From NCBI GenBank assembly GCA_050187175.1, contig JBFWXS010000018.1, positions 1-64,000 on the forward strand: a DNA stretch of 64,000 bases, written 5' to 3'. The notes under the pieces are model-generated. The model saw only the letters and a program-made list of their open reading frames with translations, searched no databases and was not told the origin of the DNA. The position numbers and the translations under genes were made by a program. Within the stretch, counting starts at the first letter, position 1, and every line of letters starts with the position of its first letter. This DNA comes from Zeimonas sp050187175. GTDB lineage: Bacteria > Pseudomonadota > Gammaproteobacteria > Burkholderiales > Burkholderiaceae_E. Below, piece by piece: positions 47,230 to 57,207 of the stretch.

Positions 47230-47960
47230 CTTATTGCGTGGCGATGTCGCTCGACGAGGGGATGCTGTTCGCGTCGGACTCGCGGACCAACGCGGGGATC
47301 GACCACGTGTCGACCTTCTCGAAGATGAGCGTGTTCGAGCAGCCCGGCGAACGCGCCATCGTGCTGTTGAACGCCGGCAATCTCGCGACCACACAGGCGG
47401 TGGTCAGCACCTTGAAGAAGGCGCTGCTCACCGATGAGCCGAACCTGCTGAACGTGCCGTCGATGTTCGACGTGGCCACGCTGGTGGGCGAGTCGATGCG
47501 GCGCATGATCCACCACTATTCGGCGGCGCAGCTCGACCAGAGCGACGTGGACTTCCGCTGCACCTTCCTGGTCGGCGGGCAGATCGCCGGCGAGACGCAG
47601 CGGCTGTTCCTGGTATATGCCGAGGGCAATTTCATAGAGACCAGCAGCGATACGGTGTTCTTCCAGATCGGCGAGAGCAAGTACGGCAAGCCCATCATCG
47701 ACCGCGTCGTCAAGCCGACCACGCCGCTGGACGAAGCTTTGAAATGCGCGCTGGTGTCGTTCGATTCGACCATCAAGAGCAATCTGTCGGTAGGGCTGCC
47801 GATCGATCTGGCGCTGATCCGGCGCGATGCGCGGCAGGTCGGCTTCCGCCATCGGATCGGCTACGACGACCCGTATTTCGCCGCCATCCGCGACGGCTGG
47901 GGGCAGGGCCTCAAGCGCGTCTTCAACGAACTGCCGGCGCCGGACTGGCTGAGGTTGTGA
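47226..47960 (+). CDS. Proteasome-type peptidase Anbu (BPH)
   Basis: A 244-residue Ntn-hydrolase related to HslV and proteasome beta subunits. After Met removal the N-terminal Thr (MTYCVAMSLDEGMLFASDSR) is the nucleophile; D18 in ASDSRTN and K33 in STFSKMSVF supply the other conserved active-site residues. Further family sequence includes FLVGGQIAGETQRLFLVY and SDTVFFQIGESKYGKPIIDR. Structural work on homologues shows ring or helical oligomers, but substrates and unfoldase partners are unknown. It is the last gene of the four-gene cluster and its start overlaps the transglutaminase stop. Confidence 0.95.
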   Translation: MTYCVAMSLDEGMLFASDSRTNAGIDHVSTFSKMSVFEQPGERAIVLLNAGNLATTQAVVSTLKKALLTDEPNLLNVPSMFDVATLVGESMRRMIHHYSAAQLDQSDVDFRCTFLVGGQIAGETQRLFLVYAEGNFIETSSDTVFFQIGESKYGKPIIDRVVKPTTPLDEALKCALVSFDSTIKSNLSVGLPIDLALIRRDARQVGFRHRIGYDDPYFAAIRDGWGQGLKRVFNELPAPDWLRL

Positions 47961-47970
47961 GGCGGCTCCG

Positions 47971-48006
47971 GGCCGTCGGCGGAACGCCGCGGGACGGCCT
48001 TCTCTG
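47971..48006. terminator. Terminator-like hairpin between Anbu and recN
   Basis: GGCCGTC / GACGGCC outer stem (47971-47977 and 47993-47999) with an inner GGCG/CGCC stem, followed by TTCTCT, between two convergent genes. Confidence 0.6.
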
Positions 48007-48008
48007 AC

Positions 48009-49658
48009 TCAGGCCTGAGCCAGCAGCTCGCGCGCGTGCTTGCGCGTGGTGGCGGTGATCTCGGCGCCGCCCAGCATGCGGGCGATCTCGGCAACCCGCG
48101 CATTGCGGTCGAGCACGCTGATGCGGCTCACGGTGCGGCCGTCGCGGGTCTCCTTGCTGACCTGCCAGTGCTGATGCGCCTTGGCGGCGACCTGCGGCAG
48201 ATGCGTCACGCACAGTACCTGGCGGTCGTCGCCGAGCCGCCGCATCAGCGCGCCGATCGCATCGGCGACCGCGCCGCCGACACCGGCATCGGCCTCGTCG
48301 AAGATCAGCGTAGGCACCGGATTGGCCTGCGCGGCCAGCACGGCGATGGCCAGGCCGATCCGCGACAGCTCGCCGCCGGAGGCCACCTTGGACAGAGGGC
48401 GCGGACTGGCGCCGGCATGCGCGGCGACGCGGAACTCGATCGCGTCGACGCCGGCCGCGCTGGGCTCGGCCGGTTCGCAGGCGATCTCGAGCCGGCCGCC
48501 GGCCATGCCCAGCGCGGCGATGTGGGTCGAGACCTGCTCGCCGAGCGCGGCGGCTGCGCGCCGCCGCTGCTTGGATAGCGCGGCAGCACGCTGCTCGAAG
48601 ACGCCGCGTGCGGCGTCGGCCTGCGCGCGCAGCGCGTCGATGTCCTGCGCCGCACGCAGTTCGGCCAGCCGGCCGTGCAGCGCCTGCAGCTCGTCGTACA
48701 GCGTTTCCGGTGTGGTGCGCAGCTTGCGCGCCGCCGAGAACAGCGCGCCGATGCGCGCCTCGGTCTCGGCCAGCTTCTGCGGGTCGAGATCGATGCGGTC
48801 GGCGTAGTCGCGCAGCGAGGCAGCGGCTTCGTCGATCTGGATGGCGGCGGAGTCCAGCATGTCCAGCGCTTCTTTCAGCGCATCGTCGATCGCCGCCAGC
48901 GGCCGCAGCCGCTGCAGCAGCGAATGCAGCCGCGAGCCGATCGCGTCATCGGCGTCGGCCAGCGCGTCGGCGGCGCCGCGCGTGCCTTCGATCAGCGACG
49001 CGGCGTGCGCCAGCCGCTTCTGCTCGGCGTTCAGCTGCTCCCATTCACCGGGTTCGAGCCGCAGCTGTTCGAGTTCGCCGGCCTGCCATTCGAGCCGTTC
49101 GCGCTCCAGCGCCAGCGCGCGGCCGTCGCGATCGGCCGCGTCGAGCCGGCGCTGCACCGAGCGCCAGGCCGCATGCGCGTCGGCCACCTCGCGCGCCGCC
49201 GGCGTGAGGCCGGCGTACGCGTCGAGCAGCAGCCGCTGGCCGTCGGCACGCAGCAAGGACTGCGACGCGTGCTGGCCGTGGATGTCGATCAGCCGCTCGC
49301 CGATCTCGCGCAGCAGCGCGGCGGTGGACGGGTGACCGTTGACCAGCGCGCGCGAACGGCCGTCGGCGTCGATCACGCGGCGTAGTTGCACGGTGCCGCC
49401 GTCGCCTTGCAGGTCGCGCTCCGACAACCACGCATCGAGCACCGCGTCGCTGCGGAATTCAGCCGTGATGTCGGCGCGCGGGCTGCCCTCGCGTACGACG
49501 CCGGCGTCGGCGCGGCCGCCCATCGCGAGCGCCAGCGCATCGAGCAGGATGGACTTGCCGGCGCCGGTCTCGCCGGACAGCACGGTGAAGCCCGGGCCGA
49601 ACTCGAGTTCGGCCGAGTCGACGATGACGAAGTCGCGGAGCCTGAGGGCGAGCAGCAT
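48009..49658 (-). CDS. recN: DNA repair protein RecN
   Basis: A 549-residue SMC-like ATPase for double-strand break repair. N-terminal Walker A is GETGAGKSILLDALALAMGG, the middle is coiled coil, and the C-terminus has the ABC signature VASGGELSRIGLAIAVL and Walker B PTLIFDEADAGVGG. IDIHGQHASQSLL is a RecN signature. The start at 49658 (MLLALRLRDFVIVDSAELEF) matches the family; nadK ends 9 bp upstream in the same direction. Confidence 0.97.
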   Translation of the reverse strand: MLLALRLRDFVIVDSAELEFGPGFTVLSGETGAGKSILLDALALAMGGRADAGVVREGSPRADITAEFRSDAVLDAWLSERDLQGDGGTVQLRRVIDADGRSRALVNGHPSTAALLREIGERLIDIHGQHASQSLLRADGQRLLLDAYAGLTPAAREVADAHAAWRSVQRRLDAADRDGRALALERERLEWQAGELEQLRLEPGEWEQLNAEQKRLAHAASLIEGTRGAADALADADDAIGSRLHSLLQRLRPLAAIDDALKEALDMLDSAAIQIDEAAASLRDYADRIDLDPQKLAETEARIGALFSAARKLRTTPETLYDELQALHGRLAELRAAQDIDALRAQADAARGVFEQRAAALSKQRRRAAAALGEQVSTHIAALGMAGGRLEIACEPAEPSAAGVDAIEFRVAAHAGASPRPLSKVASGGELSRIGLAIAVLAAQANPVPTLIFDEADAGVGGAVADAIGALMRRLGDDRQVLCVTHLPQVAAKAHQHWQVSKETRDGRTVSRISVLDRNARVAEIARMLGGAEITATTRKHARELLAQA

Positions 49659-49666
49659 CGGAGCGG

Positions 49667-50557
49667 TCAGCGCGGCTTCTGCAGGATGGGCAGCTCGTGC
49701 CAGTTCAGCTTGCTGCGCAGCGTCGAGTAGTAGCTGTAGCCGGGCGGGTGCAGGAAGCGCGTGGTGAACGGCGCGCGCTGCACGATGATGTCGTCGCCCT
49801 CCTGCAGGTCGTTGAACACCTGCATGTCGCCGGCGACGCGCGGTTCGCGGCCTTCGAGCACGCGCACGGTGATGGTCACGTCGTCGGGCAGCGTAATTGG
49901 CCGGTTCGACAATGCCTGCGGCGCTACCGGCACCATCACGATGCCCTTCAGCTGCGGGTGCAGAATGGGACCGTTGGCCGACAGCGCGTACGCGGTGGAG
50001 CCGGTCGGTGTGGCGATGATCAGCCCGTCGGCACGCTGGCTGTACATGTACAGGTCGTCGACGTGCACCTGCAGCTCTATCATGCCGGTGCGCGACGAGC
50101 GGTTGACCACCACGTCGTTCAGCGCCAACTCGGTCCAGACCAGTTCCTGGTTGCGGACGACGCGCGCGGTCAGCAGCGTGCGTTCCTCGGTGGCGTAGTG
50201 CCCGTCGAGGATGGAGCCGAGGGCGTCCGTCACGGTGTCCAGGCCGATGTCGGTGATGAAGCCGAGGCGGCCCTGGTTGATGCCGACCAGCGGCACCTCG
50301 CGCGGCGCCAGCTCGCGGGCGGCGCCCAGCATCGTGCCGTCGCCGCCGATGGCGATGGCCAGGTCGGCTTCGTCGCCGATGCGCTCGAAGTCGCCCACCT
50401 CGTAGTGGTTCGGCCCGATCGCCTCCGCGGTGCGCTGCTCGACCAGCACCGAGATGCCGCGGTCGCCCAGCAGCCGGACGATGCCGCGCAGCGTGTCGGC
50501 GATGCCCTCGGTCTGGAAGCGGCCGATGACGGCCACGCGGTGGAATGCGTTCTTCAT
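49667..50557 (-). CDS. nadK: NAD kinase
   Basis: Phosphorylates NAD to NADP. The 296-residue product has the GGDGT motif (LAIAIGGDGTMLGAAREL), NQGRLGFITDI, the NE/D motif as LALNDVVVNRSSRTGMIELQ and STAYALSANGPILHP. ATG at 50557 (MKNAFHRVAVIGR) was chosen. It is divergent from hrcA and upstream of recN, a standard arrangement. Confidence 0.97.
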   Translation of the reverse strand: MKNAFHRVAVIGRFQTEGIADTLRGIVRLLGDRGISVLVEQRTAEAIGPNHYEVGDFERIGDEADLAIAIGGDGTMLGAARELAPREVPLVGINQGRLGFITDIGLDTVTDALGSILDGHYATEERTLLTARVVRNQELVWTELALNDVVVNRSSRTGMIELQVHVDDLYMYSQRADGLIIATPTGSTAYALSANGPILHPQLKGIVMVPVAPQALSNRPITLPDDVTITVRVLEGREPRVAGDMQVFNDLQEGDDIIVQRAPFTTRFLHPPGYSYYSTLRSKLNWHELPILQKPR

Positions 50558-50628
50558 CTGAGCGATTAGAGCACAAGCCGATGCCGCCAAGGGCCATGAC
50601 CGAGCCGGCGCGCCGCGCCCGATGGACT

Positions 50629-50694
50629 AGGATCGATGGCCGGTTCGATCAGGATCGACGGCCGGCCCCATCAGGATCGCCGGCCGGCTCGATC
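50629..50694. repeat. 22-bp tandem repeat between nadK and hrcA, three copies
   Basis: Three 22-bp units starting AGGATCGAYGGCCGG at 50629, 50651 and 50673, ending 35 bp before the hrcA -35 box. Confidence 0.88.
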
Positions 50695-50729
50695 GCGGTC
50701 CGAGCTCCGCGCCCCATGCCCCCGTCCAC

Positions 50730-50757
50730 TTGCACTGCCGGCCGCTCGCTCTACAAT
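50730..50757 (+). promoter_or_regulatory. Sigma-70 promoter of hrcA, possibly giving a leaderless mRNA
   Basis: TTGCAC (50730-50735), a 16-bp spacer and TACAAT (50752-50757). The expected start point is 50764-50765, the A of the hrcA ATG or the base before it, and no ribosome-binding site fits between. Confidence 0.6.
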
Positions 50758-50764
50758 GAGGAAA

Positions 50765-51784
50765 ATGCTGGATCCCCGCGCGAAAACCCTGCTGAAAACC
50801 CTGGTCGAACGCTATATCGCCGACGGTCAACCGGTCGGTTCGCGCACGCTGTCGCGCCATTCAGGGCTGGACCTGTCACCCGCGACGATCCGCAACGTCA
50901 TGTCGGATCTCGAGGATCTCGGCCTGATCAGCAGTCCGCACACTTCGGCCGGCCGCGTGCCGACGCCGCGCGGCTACCGGCTGTTCGTCGACACGCTGCT
51001 GACCGTGCAGCCGCTGCAGCAGACGCAGGCGGCCGCCATCCAGGGCCGGCTGCAGGTCGACGAGCCGCAGCGTGTGCTGGCCAGCGCCGCTTCGCTGCTG
51101 TCCAACCTCTCGCAGTTCGCCGGCGTCGTCATGACGCCGCGGCGCGGCTCGCTGTTCCGGCAGGTCGAGTTCCTGCGGCTGTCCGAGCGGCGCATCCTGC
51201 TGATCATCGTCACGCCCGAGGGCGACGTCCAGAACCGCATCCTGACCGCCGACCGCGACTACACGCCGTCGCAGCTGGTGGAAGCGTCGAACTACCTGAA
51301 CAGCCACTTCGCCGGCCTCGATTTCGAGGCCATCCGCACGCGGCTGCAATCCGAGCTGGCACGGCTGCGCGACGACATCAACTCGCTGATGCAGCAGGCG
51401 CTTGAGGCCAGCAACCGCGCGCTGAACGAGGAGGCCGAACCGGTCGTCATTTCCGGCGAGCGCAACCTGCTCGGCGTGGCGGACCTGTCCGACAACATGG
51501 ACAGGCTGCGCCAGCTGTTCGATCTGTTCGACCACAAGGCCAATCTGATGCAACTGCTGGACGCCTCCAGCCGGGCGCAGGGGGTGCAGATCTTCATCGG
51601 CGGCGAATCGGCGCTGGTGCCCATGGACCAGCTCAGCGTGGTGGTCGCGCCGTACGAATCGGACGGCAAGATCATCGGCACGCTGGGCGTCATCGGCCCG
51701 ACGCGGATGGCCTACGAGCGCGTGATTCCCATCGTCGACATCACGGCGCGGCTGGTGTCGTCCGCGCTGAGCCAGCACAACTGA
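50765..51784 (+). CDS. hrcA: Heat-inducible transcription repressor HrcA
   Basis: A 339-residue repressor of chaperone operons binding CIRCE elements. The N-terminal winged helix runs MLDPRAKTLLKTLVERYIAD to LSPATIRNVMSDLEDLGLIS, then SPHTSAGRVPTPRGYRLFVD. The C-terminal GAF-like domain includes IFIGGESALVPMDQLSVVVA and IGTLGVIGPTRMAYERVIPI. The start MLDPRA is the family start; an ATG 9 bp upstream overlaps the -10 box. I see no CIRCE in the window, so its targets (for example groE) lie elsewhere. Confidence 0.95.
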   Translation: MLDPRAKTLLKTLVERYIADGQPVGSRTLSRHSGLDLSPATIRNVMSDLEDLGLISSPHTSAGRVPTPRGYRLFVDTLLTVQPLQQTQAAAIQGRLQVDEPQRVLASAASLLSNLSQFAGVVMTPRRGSLFRQVEFLRLSERRILLIIVTPEGDVQNRILTADRDYTPSQLVEASNYLNSHFAGLDFEAIRTRLQSELARLRDDINSLMQQALEASNRALNEEAEPVVISGERNLLGVADLSDNMDRLRQLFDLFDHKANLMQLLDASSRAQGVQIFIGGESALVPMDQLSVVVAPYESDGKIIGTLGVIGPTRMAYERVIPIVDITARLVSSALSQHN

Positions 51785-51869
51785 GCGCGGGCCGGCGCGC
51801 TTTCGACTCGCCGCCGCACTCGTGTCCAGCCGCCGGGCTCCTCCGTTCCGCCCACCTGTCCACCACCCC

Positions 51870-52346
51870 ATGTCCGAACCGGTCATCCGCGCCTTCTACG
51901 ACGCATTCGCGCGCCTCGACGCCGCGGCGATGACCGCCGTCTACCACCCGCAGATCTCGTTCTCCGATCCGGTCTTTCCCGACCTGCGCGGCGAGCAGGT
52001 CGGCGCCATGTGGCGGATGCTGAGCGCGGCCGCGGCACGGTCGAACCAGTTCGAGCTCGACTACCAGATCGCCTATTGCGACGAGCGCAAGGCGCTGGTG
52101 CGCTGGCGTGCCGACTACCGGTACGCCGGCGGCCGCAAGGTGCGCAATTCGGTGCTGTCCACCTTGACGATCTGGGACCAGGCCATTGTGCGCCACGTCG
52201 ACGAATTCCCGTTCTGGCGGTGGAGCCGCCAGGCGCTCGGCGCTACCGGCTGGCTGTGCGGCTGGGCGCCGCCGTACCGCCGCGCGGTGCAGCGCGCCGC
52301 GCGGCGCCAGCTGGACCTGTTCATGGCGCGCGAGGCGCCGCCGTGA
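51870..52346 (+). CDS. NTF2/SnoaL-like domain protein
   Basis: A 158-residue protein of the nuclear transport factor 2-like fold: MSEPVIRAFYDAFARLDAAA, VYHPQISFSDPVFPDLRG, and the strand segment VRWRADYRYAGGRKVRN. The C-terminus (WLCGWAPPYRRAVQRAARRQ) is basic. The fold hosts enzymes and binding proteins of many activities and none can be assigned here. It lies between hrcA and hemH in the same direction. Confidence 0.8.
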   Translation: MSEPVIRAFYDAFARLDAAAMTAVYHPQISFSDPVFPDLRGEQVGAMWRMLSAAAARSNQFELDYQIAYCDERKALVRWRADYRYAGGRKVRNSVLSTLTIWDQAIVRHVDEFPFWRWSRQALGATGWLCGWAPPYRRAVQRAARRQLDLFMAREAPP

Positions 52347-52416
52347 CAGTTCCGCCGTGATCCGAGCTGGCTCGATCGAGCCCACGATTCGCCCGCGCGG
52401 CTCGCCCCGCGATCAC

Positions 52417-52454
52417 CCTCGCAACTCATCCTCTCAACTCAGCCTCGCAACTCA
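52417..52454. repeat. 13-bp tandem repeat before hemH, running into an assembly gap
   Basis: CCTCGCAACTCAT, CCTCTCAACTCAG and CCTCGCAACTCA, then 100 N at 52455-52554. The gap hides the hemH promoter and start codon. Confidence 0.85.
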
Positions 52455-52554
52455 NNNNNNNNNNNNNNNNNNNNNNNNNNNNNNNNNNNNNNNNNNNNNN
52501 NNNNNNNNNNNNNNNNNNNNNNNNNNNNNNNNNNNNNNNNNNNNNNNNNNNNNN
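52455..52554. other. Assembly gap (100 N) hiding the hemH start
   Basis: 100 N at the end of a 13-bp tandem array. No long identical flank is seen. Confidence 0.95.
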
Positions 52555-53648
52555 CCGCCACGTTCGATCATGCATTGCCCGCGCGCAGCGCCGTGCTGCT
52601 GCTGCAGCTGGGCACGCCGGACGAGCCGACGCCGGCGGCAGTGCGCCGCTTCCTGGCCGAGTTCCTCGCCGACCCGCGCGTGGTCGAGATTCCGCGCGCC
52701 GCCTGGCGGCCGCTGCTGCACGGCGTGGTGCTGCGCACGCGGCCGGCCCGCTCGGCGGCCAAGTACGCGGCCATCTGGAGCCGCGATGGTTCGCCGCTGA
52801 TGGCGCACACCATCCGCCAGGCGACGCTGCTGCGCGGCGCGCTCGGCGAGCGCGGGCATGACATCGAGGTCGCGTTCGCCATGCGCTACGGCAATCCGTC
52901 GATCGCGTCGGTGCTGCGCGACCTGCGCGAGCGCAATGTGACGCGGCTGCTGCTGCTGCCGCTGTATCCGCAATACGCGGCGTCGACCACGGCCAGCGCC
53001 TTCGATGCCGTGACCCGCGAGCTGCGCAGCTGGCGAAACCTGCCGGAGCTGCGGCTGGTGCGCGGTTTCCACGACGAGGCCGGCTATCTGGACGCGCTGG
53101 CCGCGCGCATCAGCGGCGCCTGGGAGGCCGACGGGCCGCCGCAGAAGCTGGTGATGAGCTTCCACGGCGTGCCGCGGCGCTCGTTGACGCTGGGCGATCC
53201 GTACCACTGCGAGTGCCTGGCCACGGGCCGGCTGCTGGCCGAGCGGCTGGGCCTGCGCCGCGAGGACTGGACGCTGAGCTTCCAGTCGCGCTTCGGCCGC
53301 GCGCAGTGGCTGCAGCCGTACACCGAGCCGGTGCTGCGCGAGCTGGCGCGCGGGGGCACGCGCCGCGTCGACGTGGTCTGTCCGGGCTTCGTCGCCGAGT
53401 GCCTGGAAACGCTCGAAGAGATCGCCATCGAAGGCAAGCAGGCCTTCGTGGCGGCCGGCGGCCAGGACTACCGCTACATCGGGTGCCTGAACGACTCGCC
53501 GGCCTTCATCGACGCCCTGGCGGCGCTGGTGCTGCGCCACGCCGCCGGCTGGCCGACGGCGCGGCCCGACGCCGCCGCCGCGCAGGCGCTGCAGCGCGCG
53601 GCGGCCGAGCGCGCCGAGCGCGCGCGGGCTGCGGGAGCGTCGCGCTGA
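52555..53648 (+). CDS. hemH: Ferrochelatase (5' end lost in an assembly gap)
   Basis: Inserts Fe2+ into protoporphyrin IX, the last step of heme synthesis. The frame is open from the gap: TFDHALPARSAVLLLQLGTP matches the family N-terminus a few residues after the real start, so only a short stretch is missing. Further signatures are LAEFLADPRVVEIPRAAWRP, LLLLPLYPQYAASTTASAF, the catalytic-His segment KLVMSFHGVPRRS and VDVVCPGFVAECLETLEEIA. A TTG at 52575 is not a credible start. Downstream is a convergent Kbp-like gene. Confidence 0.93.
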
Positions 53649-53676
53649 CGCCGGCGGCTGGCGCCGGCGCCGTGCC

Positions 53677-54180
53677 TCAGCTCTTCGGCGGAATCCGCAG
53701 CATCTGCCCCGGATAGATCTTGTCGGGGTGCGTCAGCATAGGCTTGTTGGCCTCGAATATCTGCATGTACGCGTTGGCGTTGCCGTAGTACTCCTTCGCG
53801 ATCTTCGACAGCGTGTCGCCGCGTACGACCGTGTAGTACTGGGCCTGCGGGGCGGTCTGCTTGACCGTCATCTGGTCGTCCACCTTCTCGACGCTCGCGA
53901 CGTTGCCGCAGCACAGCAGGATCTTCTCGCGCGTCGACTCATCGGCGGCCTGGCCCGTCACGGTGACCGTGCGCGTCGAGCCGTCGAAGTCCACCTTCAG
54001 CCCCTCGGCCTGCAGGTTCATCGAACGGATGTAGTCTTCGATCGCCTTGCCGGCGGCAGCGTTGGCGGAGGCCACGTTCTCGGGGCTGGGGTTGCCCTCC
54101 GCCGCCTTCTGAGCCGCCTGCGCCTGGCCGGTGCCGAACAGCTTCTCGCCGGCGTCCTTGATGAATGACAACAGTCCCAT
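53677..54180 (-). CDS. BON and LysM domain protein (Kbp/YgaU family)
   Basis: A 167-residue protein: N-terminal MGLLSFIKDAGEKLFG, a BON domain (about 25-105; VDFDGSTRTVTVTGQA...KILLCCGNVASVEKVDDQM) and a C-terminal LysM domain (YYTVVRGDTLSKIAKEYYGN to IYPGQMLRIP). This is the layout of E. coli Kbp, a cytoplasmic K+-binding protein. No signal peptide is present. It is convergent with hemH and divergent from grpE. Confidence 0.92.
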   Translation of the reverse strand: MGLLSFIKDAGEKLFGTGQAQAAQKAAEGNPSPENVASANAAAGKAIEDYIRSMNLQAEGLKVDFDGSTRTVTVTGQAADESTREKILLCCGNVASVEKVDDQMTVKQTAPQAQYYTVVRGDTLSKIAKEYYGNANAYMQIFEANKPMLTHPDKIYPGQMLRIPPKS

Positions 54181-54263
54181 GGAGTTCTCCTTCTTAGGCG
54201 GTGGATATAAGCAGCCCAGGGGGGCAGCCCTGAAGATTAAACCTCAGTTGTGACCGAATTCCC

Positions 54264-54291
54264 CTTGAAATCCTCACAGTCGTCCCCATGT
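54264..54291 (+). promoter_or_regulatory. Sigma-32 heat-shock promoter of grpE-dnaK
   Basis: CTTGAAA (54264-54270), a 13-bp spacer and CCCCATGT (54284-54291) match the sigma-32 consensus CTTGAAA / CCCCATNT with correct spacing, about 86 bp upstream of grpE. Confidence 0.85.
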
Positions 54292-54376
54292 CGGCTCAGG
54301 CCGGCGGTGCCAACAACAACCATGAGTCCGCCAACTCGTTGATTGAATGAGATTTTTTCGCAAAAGAGGATTGGGG

Positions 54377-55012
54377 ATGCACCCTGAACACCCGGAACGG
54401 TCCGAGGACCCGAATCGCATTGACGACGCCTCCACGGCCGCTGCCGACGCCGCCGGAGCGGCCAGCGCGGCCGGAGCAGCTGGCGCCGCGCGCGCCCCCG
54501 GCGGTGCCGGCGAGGCCTCCGCGGGAGACGCACCCGGCGGCGGCCCGGACCTGGTCGAACAGCTGGCGCAGGCGCAGGCCAAGGCCGCCGAGCATTACGA
54601 GCTGTACCTGCGCGCCGTGGCCGAGGCCGACAACCTGCGGCGCCGGGCTCAGGAAGACGTCGCCAAGGCTCACAAATACGGCATCGAGTCGTTCGCCGAG
54701 AGCCTGCTGCCGGTCAAGGACAGCCTGGAAATGGCGCTGGCCGCCGAAGTCCCCACGGTCGACAACCTGAAGCAGGGCGTGGAAGCCACATTGCGGCAGC
54801 TGGCCAGCGCGTTCGAGAAGAACCATCTGCTCGAGATCGACCCGCGCGGCCAGAAATTCGATCCGAACCGGCACCAGGCCATCTCGATGGTGCCCGGCGG
54901 CAGCGTCACGCCGCCGCTGCCGCCCAGCCATGTCGCGCAGGTGCTGCAGAAGGGCTATCTGATCAATGATCGCGTGCTGCGACCGGCGCTGGTCACGGTC
55001 ACGCAGGGCTGA
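54377..55012 (+). CDS. grpE: Nucleotide exchange factor GrpE
   Basis: Releases ADP from DnaK. The N-terminus (MHPEHPERSEDPNRIDDAST, then Ala/Gly-rich) is disordered. A long coiled coil (LAQAQAKAAEHYELYLRAVA, EADNLRRRAQEDVAKAHKYG) leads to the GrpE head: DPRGQKFDPNRHQAISMVPG, then VLQKGYLINDRVLRPALVTV. The ATG at 54377 has GAGG 8 bases upstream; an ATG at 54347 is possible. Driven by the sigma-32 promoter at 54264. Confidence 0.94.
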   Translation: MHPEHPERSEDPNRIDDASTAAADAAGAASAAGAAGAARAPGGAGEASAGDAPGGGPDLVEQLAQAQAKAAEHYELYLRAVAEADNLRRRAQEDVAKAHKYGIESFAESLLPVKDSLEMALAAEVPTVDNLKQGVEATLRQLASAFEKNHLLEIDPRGQKFDPNRHQAISMVPGGSVTPPLPPSHVAQVLQKGYLINDRVLRPALVTVTQG

Positions 55013-55105
55013 CGAAACGAACGCGGCGCACCGGACACGCTTGAATTTTCGCCTGGTTACGCACATCTACCGGGCAGACAACTTTTCAATTCGAGGATAG
55101 AGGAA

Positions 55106-57073
<1,968 letters not shown>

Positions 57074-57135
57074 TCCGCGCGGGCCCGACCCGCGCGGGCG
57101 GGTGGCGCAAGCGACACGCCCAATCGGTGCCTGAT

Positions 57136-57190
57136 CCGGGTCGCCGTCGGGGCCGGCATGCTGCCGGAGCCGACGGCGACCCGGCCGTTT
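57136..57190 (+). promoter_or_regulatory. Large hairpin in the dnaK-dnaJ spacer
   Basis: A perfect 15-bp stem (57136-57150 with 57170-57184) enclosing a second 5-bp stem (CCGGC/GCCGG), ending 24 bp before dnaJ. CCGTTT follows. It could attenuate dnaJ transcription or stabilise dnaK mRNA. Confidence 0.75.
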
Positions 57191-57207
57191 GAACGACACA
57201 GTCAATC

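Noticed and set aside
52575..52580. TTG as the hemH start
   Set aside because: Family homologues continue upstream, and the frame stays open into the gap; the real start is hidden.
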